DNA of 11,846 nucleotides from an uncultured Anaerolineales bacterium (GTDB lineage: Bacteria > Chloroflexota > Anaerolineae > Anaerolineales > UBA11657): assembly GCA_913031335.1 (NCBI GenBank), contig CAJWGI010000014.1, forward strand, positions 1-11,846. Reading direction: 5' to 3'. The notes beneath the pieces are model-generated. The model was not told the DNA's origin. It did not search any database and worked only from the letters and a program-made list of their open reading frames with translations. Shown piece by piece: positions 1 through 6,530 of the stretch; the first letter of the stretch is position 1, and each line of letters starts with the position of its first letter. The position numbers and the translations under genes were made by a program.

Positions 1-356
1 AGCGCAAAGAACGCATCGAGGTGCGCAATGCGGGTGATGCCGCCATCTATGCCGCCGAACGCGCGCTGAAGGACCTTGGCGAGAAAACCGACCCGGCCGT
101 GAAAGCAAGCGTGGATGCAGCCACCGAAACACTACGCAAGGCGCTCACCGGAGAAGATCTGGAGGCCATCCGCAATGCCACCAGTGCACTGCAGCAGGAA
201 GTGCAGCGCGTCGGGGCAGCCGCTTACCAGCAGCAGGACGAGGCGGCGGATGAAGACGCGACCGAGGCCTTGCAGCCTGAATTAGAAGCGGATGCGGGCG
301 GGCGGAAGCAATCTCCGGACGAGGAAGTGGTGGATGGCGAATTCACAGAAGAGTGA
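1..356 (+). CDS. dnaK: Molecular chaperone DnaK (Hsp70), C-terminal fragment
   Basis: This is the end of an Hsp70 gene whose start lies left of the window; the frame is open from base 3 and stops with TGA at 354-356. About 117 codons are visible. They match the helical lid of DnaK: the stretch after R-K-E-R resembles the conserved lid segment with an alternating charged, amphipathic pattern, followed by a low-complexity acidic tail rich in Glu, Asp and Gln. The final residues (EEVVDGEFTEE) match the DnaK tail usually written as D-V-V-D-A-E-F-E-E, which in known DnaKs supports client binding. DnaK is the ATP-driven cytosolic chaperone that works with DnaJ and GrpE. dnaJ follows 81 bases downstream in the same direction, as expected. 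The ATPase and substrate-binding domains are outside the window and cannot be checked. Confidence 0.93.
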   Translation, partial: RKERIEVRNAGDAAIYAAERALKDLGEKTDPAVKASVDAATETLRKALTGEDLEAIRNATSALQQEVQRVGAAAYQQQDEAADEDATEALQPELEADAGGRKQSPDEEVVDGEFTEE

Positions 357-437
357 GGTTAACCGGGCGCGCTGAGGCAGGCCACTGACAGCCGCAGCGC
401 AGAATGACGATCAACCACGCACGCACCATTACGAGAA

Positions 438-1568
438 ATGGCAGAAAAGCGAGATTATTACGAAATTCTGGGAGTGGCACGGGACGCAGACTCCCGCGCG
501 CTCAAGAACGGTTACCGGCGACTGGCTAAAAAGCTGCATCCCGACGTCAGCAAGGATGAGGGCGCAGAAGCGCGCTTTAAAGAAATAAATGAAGCCTATG
601 GCGTTCTCTCCGATGCGGAGAAACGCGCCGCATATGACAGTTACGGCCACGAAGGCCTGCGCGGAATGGGCGGAATGGATTTCTCGGGCGGGTTCCCATT
701 CGACGACATCTTCGACCAGTTTTTCGGCGGTTTCGGCGGGACACGCCGCGGCGGTCGCAGAGGCCCGCGCCGTGGGCCCGACCTGCGTTACGACCTGACA
801 ATCACGTTCGAAGAGGCGGTGCAAGGCGCGACGCGGGAGATTGAAATCACGCGCCCGGAAACATGTTCGCGCTGCAAAGGCAGCCGCGCCGAGCCCGGCA
901 CCGCGCCCTCACGCTGCAGCCAGTGCAACGGCAGCGGAGAGGTCCGTCAGGTACGCCAGACCTTCCTCGGCTCCATGGTGAACGTGAGCACTTGCCCAAA
1001 CTGCCGGGGCAGCGGCGAGGCCGTCAGTTCGCCGTGTACGCAATGTCGCGGGCAAGGTCAAGAAAACACCAGTCGCAAGCTCTCGGTTAACGTCCCGGCC
1101 GGGGTGGACGATGAGACCCAAATCCGCCTCTCGGGCGAGGGCGCACCGGGGGAGCTGGGCGGGCCCAATGGCAACCTGTACGTGGTTTTGAGCGTCAAGC
1201 CGCATGCGTTCTTCCGGAGGCGGCAGACCGACATTATTATCGAGCTGGAAATCAACATCTCGCAGGCCACGCTGGGCGCAGAGGTGATGGCGCCCACTAT
1301 CGACGGCGAGGAGGAATTGCGCATCCCGCCAGGCACACAGCCCGGAGACATGTTCAGGCTGCGCGGGCGCGGGGTTCCGCATGTGCGCGGCGGCAGCCGT
1401 GGCGACCAAATTGTGATTGCTGGCGTGGCCGTACCTACCGAAATGACCGCCGAACAACGCCGCCTGCTGAGCGAGCTAGGCGAGACCTTCGAGAACGGCG
1501 CAAAACCCCGCGAGCACAGACACAAAAAAGGCTTCTTCGAGCAGATGCGAGAAGTCTTCGGTCTGTGA
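438..1568 (+). CDS. dnaJ: Chaperone protein DnaJ (Hsp40, type I)
   Basis: This is the Hsp40 co-chaperone that delivers clients to DnaK and stimulates its ATPase. The 376 residues are the usual length for a full type I DnaJ. The J domain spans residues 5-70 with the essential HPD motif at 34-36. A Gly/Phe-rich linker follows at about 75-110. The zinc-binding cysteine-rich domain has four C-x-x-C pairs at C143/C146, C160/C163, C186/C189 and C200/C203. The C-terminal beta-sandwich client-binding domains run from about 215 to 350. The first zinc repeat reads CSRCKGSR, with Arg where the CxxCxGxG pattern has its last Gly. The ATG at 438 puts the J domain at the normal distance from the N-terminus; the ribosome site before it is weak (ACGAGAA directly upstream). 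The gene follows dnaK and its TGA overlaps the prmA start, which suggests one transcript. No CIRCE-like repeat was seen in the 81-base gap before it. Confidence 0.97.
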   Translation: MAEKRDYYEILGVARDADSRALKNGYRRLAKKLHPDVSKDEGAEARFKEINEAYGVLSDAEKRAAYDSYGHEGLRGMGGMDFSGGFPFDDIFDQFFGGFGGTRRGGRRGPRRGPDLRYDLTITFEEAVQGATREIEITRPETCSRCKGSRAEPGTAPSRCSQCNGSGEVRQVRQTFLGSMVNVSTCPNCRGSGEAVSSPCTQCRGQGQENTSRKLSVNVPAGVDDETQIRLSGEGAPGELGGPNGNLYVVLSVKPHAFFRRRQTDIIIELEINISQATLGAEVMAPTIDGEEELRIPPGTQPGDMFRLRGRGVPHVRGGSRGDQIVIAGVAVPTEMTAEQRRLLSELGETFENGAKPREHRHKKGFFEQMREVFGL

Positions 1569-2569
1569 ACACCCTTGCAGCTCGGCGTCCACAACTGCGA
1601 GATATTAAAGGCCAGCGCTGGCTCGAAATATCGCTGACGGTCGACAGCGAGACGGCCGAGGCGGTGGCCGAAGCGCTCGGGCGCATCAGTCCCGCCGGGG
1701 TAGCGATAGAACCGGTCCAGCCAGTATCTGACGCGGACTTCTCCGCCGCGGAAAGCGCGCCTGCCCCGGCGCAGAGCGGAAAATTGCAGCTGCGCTCCTT
1801 CCTCGAAGTGGACGGCAATCTGGAACACTCTATCCGGCAGCTCGAGCACGCGCTCTGGCCGCTGGAAATGATAGCGCGTGAATCCAGATTGACCCCGCCC
1901 ACACCGCAATACCGGCCGATCGCCGATACGGACTGGATGGCGCAGTGGAAGAGCCGCTACCGCCCGCTGCGCGTGAGCCGCCGGCTGCTGATAATCCCAA
2001 CCTGGCTGCAGCCCCAGCTGGCCCCGAATGATGTACCCGTGCTCATCGATCCGGGAAAGGCCTTCGGCACCGGCGTGCACCCCTCTACCCAACTTTGTCT
2101 TGCGGCAATAGAGCAACACCTGCGCCCGGGCGAGAGCATATTGGACATTGGATGCGGCTCCGGGATTCTCGCGATTGCGGCGCTGAAGTTGGGCGCGAGA
2201 CTGGCCGCCGGTTTCGACACTGACGCTGATGCAATCCGCGCCGCGCGAGCAAACGCGCACGCAAACAACATCGCCGAGCGATTGCTGCTTGCGCAGGGGT
2301 CACTTGCGACAGTCCGGCGGCGGGCCAGCCACCAACTGGTGGTGGTGAACATAATCTCCCAGACGATCATCCGGTTTCTTAGAGAGGGACTGGTGCAGAC
2401 CATCGCGCCCGGCGGCGTCCTTATTCTGGCCGGCATTTTGGCGGAACAGGCGCCTGAAGTGCGCGCCGCCCTTCATGCCGGCGGGATGGCGCTGCTGGCC
2501 AGTGAAAAAGCGTCTGATGAGGGTTCCGCTGCCAGCAGTTGGGTGGCGCTAATCGCCAACGCGGAATGA
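1565..2569 (+). CDS. prmA: Ribosomal protein L11 methyltransferase PrmA
   Basis: This is a SAM-dependent methyltransferase that, in characterised members, methylates ribosomal protein L11. The protein has 334 residues. The N-terminal substrate-binding region starts with the typical W-L-E-I-S strand at about residue 19. A PrmA signature D-P-G-K-A-F-G-T-G-V-H-P-S-T runs from 162 to 175. SAM-binding motif I (DIGCGSG) is at 194-200, and the motif IV-like VVVNIIS, which contacts substrate, has its Asn at 262. The chosen start is GTG at 1565, which overlaps the dnaJ stop as GTGA. A purine-rich CGAGAAG at 1548-1554 sits about 10 bases upstream. Translational coupling to dnaJ is therefore likely. The dnaJ-prmA order is common in several bacterial phyla. 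The roughly 70-residue insert-rich N-terminus is a little long for the family. Confidence 0.95.
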   Translation: MNTLAARRPQLRDIKGQRWLEISLTVDSETAEAVAEALGRISPAGVAIEPVQPVSDADFSAAESAPAPAQSGKLQLRSFLEVDGNLEHSIRQLEHALWPLEMIARESRLTPPTPQYRPIADTDWMAQWKSRYRPLRVSRRLLIIPTWLQPQLAPNDVPVLIDPGKAFGTGVHPSTQLCLAAIEQHLRPGESILDIGCGSGILAIAALKLGARLAAGFDTDADAIRAARANAHANNIAERLLLAQGSLATVRRRASHQLVVVNIISQTIIRFLREGLVQTIAPGGVLILAGILAEQAPEVRAALHAGGMALLASEKASDEGSAASSWVALIANAE

Positions 2570-2573
2570 AAAC

Positions 2574-2615
2574 CCGCGCTTGACAACCGCGGATGATCGC
2601 TTTACACTACTCTGG
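2574..2615 (+). promoter_or_regulatory. Sigma70-type promoter of the winged-helix gene
   Basis: A perfect -35 box TTGACA lies at 2580-2585 and a -10 box TACACT at 2603-2608, separated by exactly 17 bases. Transcription would start near 2615, leaving a leader of about 85 bases before the ATG at 2699. The -35 sits in the loop of a small CCGCG...CGCGG inverted repeat (2574-2578 and 2588-2592), which could be an operator or a weak stem after prmA. This suggests that the regulator gene is transcribed separately from the dnaK-dnaJ-prmA block. Confidence 0.7.
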
Positions 2616-2630
2616 CTCTCAGAGTGCAAT

Positions 2631-2680
2631 GTGATGATGAAGCGTGCGTCATCACTGGTAGATAGTTTCCTGCGCATCAC
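2631..2680 (+). promoter_or_regulatory. Inverted and direct repeats in leader, candidate operator
   Basis: GTGATGA at 2631-2637 is the exact reverse complement of TCATCAC at 2649-2655, with 11 bases between. The right arm lies in TGCGTCATCAC (2645-2655), which recurs almost unchanged as TGCGCATCAC at 2671-2680. The repeats lie just downstream of the predicted transcription start and upstream of a gene for a DNA-binding protein. They may be an operator for autoregulation or an mRNA hairpin. The functional assignment is inference. Confidence 0.4.
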
Positions 2681-2698
2681 AATCAGCGGAAACCACAC

Positions 2699-3013
2699 AT
2701 GGATGGGCTAAACCAGATAATCCATCAGCCGGTGCGCCTGCGCATAATGGCCGCGCTGACAGGCATGGAAACGGAAACACGTGTAGAGTTCACGGCCCTG
2801 CGCGGCTTCCTCAAGGTGACTGACGGCAACCTGGGCGCGCATCTGCGCAAATTGGAAGACGCGCGTTACATCGTGCTAGAAAAGACCTTTATCGGCCGCA
2901 AACCGCGCACATATGTCGCCGTAACTTCGCTGGGGCAGCACGCTTTCGCGGAGCACGTAGCCGCGCTGGCAGCCATTCTACAATCCCGGCCAGAGTTAGG
3001 CGAGTCAGCCTGA
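2699..3013 (+). CDS. Small winged-helix DNA-binding regulator (MarR/ArsR-like)
   Basis: This is a 104-residue protein made almost entirely of one winged-helix domain. Its opening (L-N-x-x-I-H-x-P-V-R-L-R-I-M-A-A-L) is typical of the transcriptional regulators that databases call winged helix DNA-binding domain or MarR/ArsR-like. Residues 27-58 form the helix-turn-helix, with the recognition helix around D-G-N-L-G-A-H-L-R-K-L-E. The basic wing is at about 60-75 (G-R-K-P-R-T). A C-terminal helix from about 78 to 97 would serve for dimerisation. No metal-binding cysteines or ligand domain are visible, so the signal it senses is unknown. The ATG at 2699 is preceded by only a weak purine stretch (GCGGAAA). 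The gene has its own promoter and candidate operator. It converges on the radical SAM gene and overlaps its extended 3' end by 9 bases (3005-3013). Confidence 0.85.
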   Translation: MDGLNQIIHQPVRLRIMAALTGMETETRVEFTALRGFLKVTDGNLGAHLRKLEDARYIVLEKTFIGRKPRTYVAVTSLGQHAFAEHVAALAAILQSRPELGESA

Positions 3014-3018
3014 CTCGC
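3000..3018 (-). ncRNA. SECIS-like stem-loop downstream of in-frame UGA
   Basis: On the minus-strand mRNA, GCGAGUCA pairs perfectly with UGACUCGC across a three-base loop GGC, giving an 8-bp stem. The stem begins 13 bases after the UGA at 3032-3034 and the loop begins 21 bases after it. As I recall the bacterial SECIS model, the apical loop lies about 16-37 bases past the UGA and has a G among its first two bases; both hold here. There is no E. coli fdhF-type bulged U, and the loop is short. No U-run follows the stem on either strand, which argues against a plain intrinsic terminator. The same bases encode the end of the convergent winged-helix gene. Confidence 0.65.
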
Positions 3019-4444
3019 TCACCGGCTCCGCTCAACAGAACCAGCTTTCGGTCAGCCCCGCCGGTATCGGCCGTCGTTGCGGCACATTGCGCGGCATTGG
3101 CGGTGCGAGACCTCCAAACGCGAACGCCAGTTCCTCAACCGCCGCGAATGTGCTCCGCGCCGGTTCTCCCTGCATCTCGGCCTTTTCCACCCGAGCGCTC
3201 ACCTGATTGTGCAGCGCTTCCATGCGGACATCCGCGTGAGTCCACCTGTAACTGAAACTGGGCTCATCCAGTTCCCTCAGCCAAGGCGCCGGAGCATGTT
3301 GTTGCAGCAGCGCGGAGCCGGGCGGGATGAGCAGCCGCAGGCTATATTGCACCGGGTCGATGTTATCAACCAGGTCTTTTTCGCGGACGAAAGCGAGCAA
3401 TTCCAGATAATCATCCAGCGTGGTCCACGGTGTGAAAGGGAGCAGCGAGGGCCGCAATGGCATCCCCGCTTTCTGCACCAGATCAAGCGCGTGCAGGATA
3501 TCAGCCCGCGTGTGGCCTTTTTCCAGCGCGGCGAGCACTTTGTCGCTGAGCGATTCGATGGCTGAAACCACGAACGCACAGCCAGCCGCGGCCATTTCCG
3601 GCAGCAGCCCGGAGTGGCGCAACAGGTGCGGGATGCGCGCGGTGAAATCGAAAGTCAGCTCCGGAAACTCAGCGTGGATGGCGCGCACTACTCTCTGCGC
3701 ATGGCCGGGACCGTTGAGAAAATCCGGGTCGCCAAAAGTGATGTGCCGCGCGCCGGCCTGCACCTGAGCCCGAATATCGCCCAAAACAATATCGTGCGGC
3801 ACAACGAAAAAACGCCCCTGATAAACCGGCGTCACGGGGCAATGGCGACAGACGTATTTACAGCCGCGCGAGCTTTCCGTGTACCCGGCCAGGCGGAGGC
3901 CGCTATTGCTGCGCAGGCGAGCGTAATTCTCCAGCGTCGGCAAACCCTCCCTGCGCGGCGGCGCAAACGCAACGCGCTGCAGCACCGAGGCGGAAATGTG
4001 CTCACCGGTGCGTACGCCGGGCGGCGGCGCGGCCGGATCGAATTCACCCCGCATCACAGCCAGAACGAGCGCCAGCAGCGCGGGCTCAAACTCACCCGCG
4101 ATGGCGCTGTCCGCGTAACCGGCGCTGAGCAAATGCTCGGCATTCAGACCAGCATAGTATCCAAAAAAGCAAACGTGCGCGCCTGCGTTGAACGCGCGCA
4201 CCTGCCGCGCCGCATCGGTGCCCAGGCGCAAGGCAGTATGCATCGGTGCAGATATTGCCACCACCCGCGCCGAACCTACAGCAGCTGCGTGCTCGGTCAG
4301 GTTTTCAACCGACAGGTCAAGTGCAGCTGCATCGACCCCGTCGCGTTCAAGGAAGCCCAATGCGGAGGCAAGACTAAACGCTTGATGCCCGAGCTCATAA
4401 CACGAAAGCAGCAAAACCTGTGGAAATGAGGCGCGGGCAACCAT
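3005..4444 (-). CDS. B12-binding-type radical SAM selenoprotein, CUAEP tail
   Basis: This protein has an N-terminal cobalamin-binding-like Rossmann domain (about 8-130, opening with S-C-Y-E-L-G-H-Q) and a radical SAM domain (about 185-380). The 4Fe-4S-binding CX3CX2C motif is C195-K-Y-V-C199-R-H-C202. G-D-P-D-F-L-N-G-P at 238-246 is typical of the class. The canonical DxHxxG cobalamin motif is not obvious. Conventional reading gives 470 residues, ending in E-S-W-F-C at UGA 3032-3034. Reading through as selenocysteine gives C470-U471-A-E-P-V-S-E-S-G and a stop at 3005-3007, 479 residues in all. I recall an NCBI family named for a CUAEP/CCAEP tail on radical SAM proteins, which this matches exactly. 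A vicinal Cys-Sec pair suggests a redox or metal-binding tail. The substrate is unknown. The ATG at 4442-4444 lies 15 bases after the hydrolase stop, so the two genes probably share a transcript. Confidence 0.85.
3032..3034 (-). other. In-frame UGA, predicted selenocysteine codon (Sec471)
   Basis: The minus strand reads TGT TGA GCG GAG CCG here, that is Cys-(UGA)-Ala-Glu-Pro. The motif after the stop is exactly the CUAEP signature. The frame stays open for eight more codons to a second TGA, and a SECIS-like hairpin follows at the right distance. An ordinary stop followed by this motif by chance is unlikely. Incorporation would need selA, selB, selC and selD elsewhere in the genome. Confidence 0.8.
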
Positions 4445-4459
4445 GCGGAAATTCTATCG

Positions 4460-5272
4460 CTAGTCGACGCTTTCGTCCGCTGGCGTCACGGTTTGCGCGG
4501 ACAGAAAGGCGCGCAAAGCGGCGTTGAACTGCTCCGGCTGCTGCACGGGCGCGGCATGGAGCGCGCCGGGGATGATTACCACCTGCGCTCCCGGAATCTC
4601 AGCCAGGCGCGGTTCGCTCTGCAGCAACGAAGAATACGGTCGATCCCCCGAGACCACCAGTGCCCGACAACTGATTTCTTTCAAGCGGTTGAGCACGCTC
4701 CAACCCGGCAGCGCGCGGCTGGCGGCGGCATACGCGCGGCGGTCATTTTGCGACCAGAGCGCGGCCATCGCGCGGCGAAGCTGCGCGTTCTCCGGCTCGG
4801 GAAAAACCTTGGCGGCAATAAAAGCCGCCATCGCGCGCATCCCCAGCACCCGGGTAATGAACATGCGCAGCGCCATCTCAGAGCGCTGCCGCAATGTTCG
4901 TACCGAGACCTCAGGCGCGCTGTTCACTATGCACAGGCTTCGCACCATCTCGGGCGCATCCAGCGCCAATTGCAGCGCCACCATGCCGCCCAACGAAATA
5001 CCCACGACATGCGCCGGGCGCGAATCTATTACGCGCAGCAGCGCCGCCGTGTCGGCCGCAAACTGGGCCATGCTGTACGGCCCCGCCGATTTTTCCGACT
5101 GCCCATGGCCGCGCAAGTCATAGGCAATCACGCGATAATCACTTGAGAAAGCTGGTGTCTGGAATGCCCAGTCACGTTCGCTGGAGCCAAGCCCGTGCAC
5201 GAATAACAGCGTCTCCCCGCTGCCCGTGGAGCAATAATAAAGATGAATCCCGCGCACATCTACACTGGGCAT
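4460..5272 (-). CDS. Alpha/beta-fold hydrolase
   Basis: This is a 270-residue single-domain alpha/beta hydrolase. The oxyanion-hole strand is F-V-H-G at 24-27. The nucleophile elbow G-I-S-L-G has catalytic Ser93. The likely acid is Asp210 (S-G-D-R-P) and the catalytic His is H239 near the end. The conserved Y-D-L-R-G-H-G-Q-S at 51-59 places it with carboxylesterases, lactonases and C-C hydrolases of the MhpC/PcaD type; sequence alone does not fix the substrate. There is no signal peptide, so it is probably cytosolic. The frame is open up to a TTG at 5302, but I choose ATG 5270-5272: it starts directly at the first beta-strand and has a purine-rich GAGAG about six bases upstream. It is the first gene of an apparent operon with the radical SAM gene, 15 bases apart. 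It may act on that pathway or be a bystander. Confidence 0.88.
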   Translation of the reverse strand: MPSVDVRGIHLYYCSTGSGETLLFVHGLGSSERDWAFQTPAFSSDYRVIAYDLRGHGQSEKSAGPYSMAQFAADTAALLRVIDSRPAHVVGISLGGMVALQLALDAPEMVRSLCIVNSAPEVSVRTLRQRSEMALRMFITRVLGMRAMAAFIAAKVFPEPENAQLRRAMAALWSQNDRRAYAAASRALPGWSVLNRLKEISCRALVVSGDRPYSSLLQSEPRLAEIPGAQVVIIPGALHAAPVQQPEQFNAALRAFLSAQTVTPADESVD

Positions 5273-5301
5273 ATCACTCTCACGTGCTTTGCACCGGGGC
5301 A

Positions 5302-5339
5302 ATTGTAACGCATGTTCTTTGATACAATATCAGCGTATC
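5302..5339. promoter_or_regulatory. Palindromic divergent promoter region
   Basis: ATTGTA at 5302-5307 and TACAAT at 5323-5328 form an inverted repeat with a 15-base spacer, so each strand carries a TACAAT -10-like box facing outward. On the plus strand it is an extended -10 (TG-A-TACAAT, 5320-5328) driving the CNNM/CBS genes, with a leader of about 115 bases. On the minus strand it would start the hydrolase-radical SAM transcript about 20-25 bases before its ATG. GATAC (5321-5325) and GTATC (5335-5339) form a second inverted repeat. No good -35 at 17 bases was found for either, so activator or extended -10 use is possible. Confidence 0.45.
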
Positions 5340-5450
5340 CCGAAATGCCCACTGCGATTAAATGGCGGCGCGCAAAATGATTCCACCGCGTGCCGCGCCC
5401 GAAGCGACCCGGCGGGGAAGCAGCTCAAAACGGCAGAGTAACCCGACTTG

Positions 5451-6530
5451 ATGGTTGCGGCTCTCATCGTAGCGCTGCTGGTGCTGGTCAACGCGCTCTA
5501 TGTGGCCGCCGAATTTGCCACGGTAAGCGCGCGGCGCACCCGCATGGACCAGATGGCCGCTGCCGGTAACCGACTAGCGCGGCAACTGCTGCCGGTGCTG
5601 CGCGATAGCCAAGCGCTTGACCGCTATGTGGCTGCCTGTCAGGTGGGCATCACGGCCACTTCGCTCCTGCTGGGCGCATACGGGCAAAACGTGCTGGCTG
5701 GTCGACTGACGCTTGTGCTGACGGGTATGGGACGCCTCGCCGCGCCAACCGCTCATTCGCTGGCAGTCACCAGCATGCTGCTACTACTGACTGGGCTGCA
5801 GATGGTACTCGGAGAGCTGCTGCCCAAATCAATTGCCATCCAGTACCCGGAAAGACTGGCACTGGCGACATTGGTGCCGCTGCGCTGGTCTTTGCGCCTC
5901 TTTCAGCCGCTCATCTGGCTGCTAAACGGAAGTGGTAATCTTCTCTTGAAGGCGATGCGCATCGACAGCGGTGACCGACACGGCGCAGCGCACACGCCGG
6001 CAGAAATCGAACTGCTGGCGGCCGACAGTCAGGAGGGCGGGCTGCTAACCCCGGGAGCGCGTCGCATGCTTCGCAATGCGTTGCGGCTGCGCGATATGAC
6101 CGCTTGCGAGATTATGACCCCCCGTTCCCGATTGGTGGCTGCACCGGCGGCCAGCTCGGTCTCAGATTTACTGCGGCTGTGCAGCCGGTCGGGCTTCAGT
6201 CGCATACCAATTTTCCGGGGAAACATAGACCACATCATAGGTTTCGCGCATATCAAGGATCTGTTGCGCATGAGTGTGTGGGGTAACGAGTCAACCGCTG
6301 ACATCCTGCGCACGGCGAGATTCATCCCGGAGACAATGCCCGTCGCCGCCATCTGGGAAACGCTTGCGGCTCAACGCCAGTACATCGCACCGGTGCGCGA
6401 CGAGCACGGTGGCACCGCCGGCTTAATCACCTACGAAGACCTGATAGGGCAGGTATTCGGCGAACTGCAGGATGAGTTTGACGCAGAGACAGTCGCTGTT
6501 TCCACCTATCGGCGGAGGATTCATGGATAG
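5451..6530 (+). CDS. CNNM/CBS-pair membrane protein, lacks CorC domain
   Basis: This is a 359-residue inner-membrane protein of the CNNM (DUF21) plus CBS-pair family, often annotated hemolysin C, CorB/CorC or TlyC. The family is linked to Mg2+/Co2+ transport. The CNNM transmembrane domain covers about 1-190, with the signatures N-A-L-Y-V-A-A-E-F-A near residue 14 and G-E-L-L-P-K at 121-126. The CBS pair covers about 210-345, beginning E-I-M-T-P-R-S and ending at the G-G-T-A-G-L-I-T element. The protein stops right after E-L-Q-D-E-F-D, so the C-terminal transporter-associated CorC_HlyC domain is missing. The ATG at 5451 is preferred to the TTG at 5448; neither has a strong ribosome site. The next gene is a longer paralog whose start overlaps this stop by 8 bases, so the pair is probably coupled and may form a hetero-oligomer. 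Confidence 0.9.
   Translation: MVAALIVALLVLVNALYVAAEFATVSARRTRMDQMAAAGNRLARQLLPVLRDSQALDRYVAACQVGITATSLLLGAYGQNVLAGRLTLVLTGMGRLAAPTAHSLAVTSMLLLLTGLQMVLGELLPKSIAIQYPERLALATLVPLRWSLRLFQPLIWLLNGSGNLLLKAMRIDSGDRHGAAHTPAEIELLAADSQEGGLLTPGARRMLRNALRLRDMTACEIMTPRSRLVAAPAASSVSDLLRLCSRSGFSRIPIFRGNIDHIIGFAHIKDLLRMSVWGNESTADILRTARFIPETMPVAAIWETLAAQRQYIAPVRDEHGGTAGLITYEDLIGQVFGELQDEFDAETVAVSTYRRRIHG
6511..6519 (+). promoter_or_regulatory. Strong Shine-Dalgarno deciding the second CNNM start
   Basis: GGCGGAGGA ends three bases before the ATG at 6523 and holds a GGAGG core about five bases upstream. The frame is open back to an ATG at 6472, but that one lies deep inside the upstream gene and has no comparable site. 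The site lies within the last codons of the upstream gene, which favours translational coupling. Confidence 0.75.

Noticed and set aside
1058..2260. 400-residue open frame on the minus strand across dnaJ and prmA
   Set aside because: It is a shadow in GC-rich DNA; the plus-strand frames carry clear DnaJ and PrmA motifs and the antisense protein has no recognisable domain.
2574..2592. Terminator after prmA
   Set aside because: The CCGCG/CGCGG stem is only 5 bp with a 9-base loop and no T-run; it overlaps the -35 of the next promoter.
3000..3018. Bidirectional intrinsic terminator between convergent genes
   Set aside because: The stem is strong but no T-run follows on either strand, and the position relative to the in-frame UGA is better explained by a SECIS. 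A secondary termination role is not excluded.
3614..4429. 271-residue plus-strand open frame opposite the radical SAM gene
   Set aside because: It is antisense to well-conserved radical SAM and B12-like motifs, rich in Arg/Ala/His as expected of a shadow frame, and has no ribosome site.
5273..5302. TTG start extending the hydrolase by ten residues
   Set aside because: The extension is not conserved-looking, overlaps the candidate -10 region, and the ATG at 5272 has a better purine-rich site.
6472..6522. Upstream ATG extension of the second CNNM gene
   Set aside because: It adds 17 residues with no membrane or family character and lacks a ribosome site, while the ATG at 6523 has a strong GGAGG.
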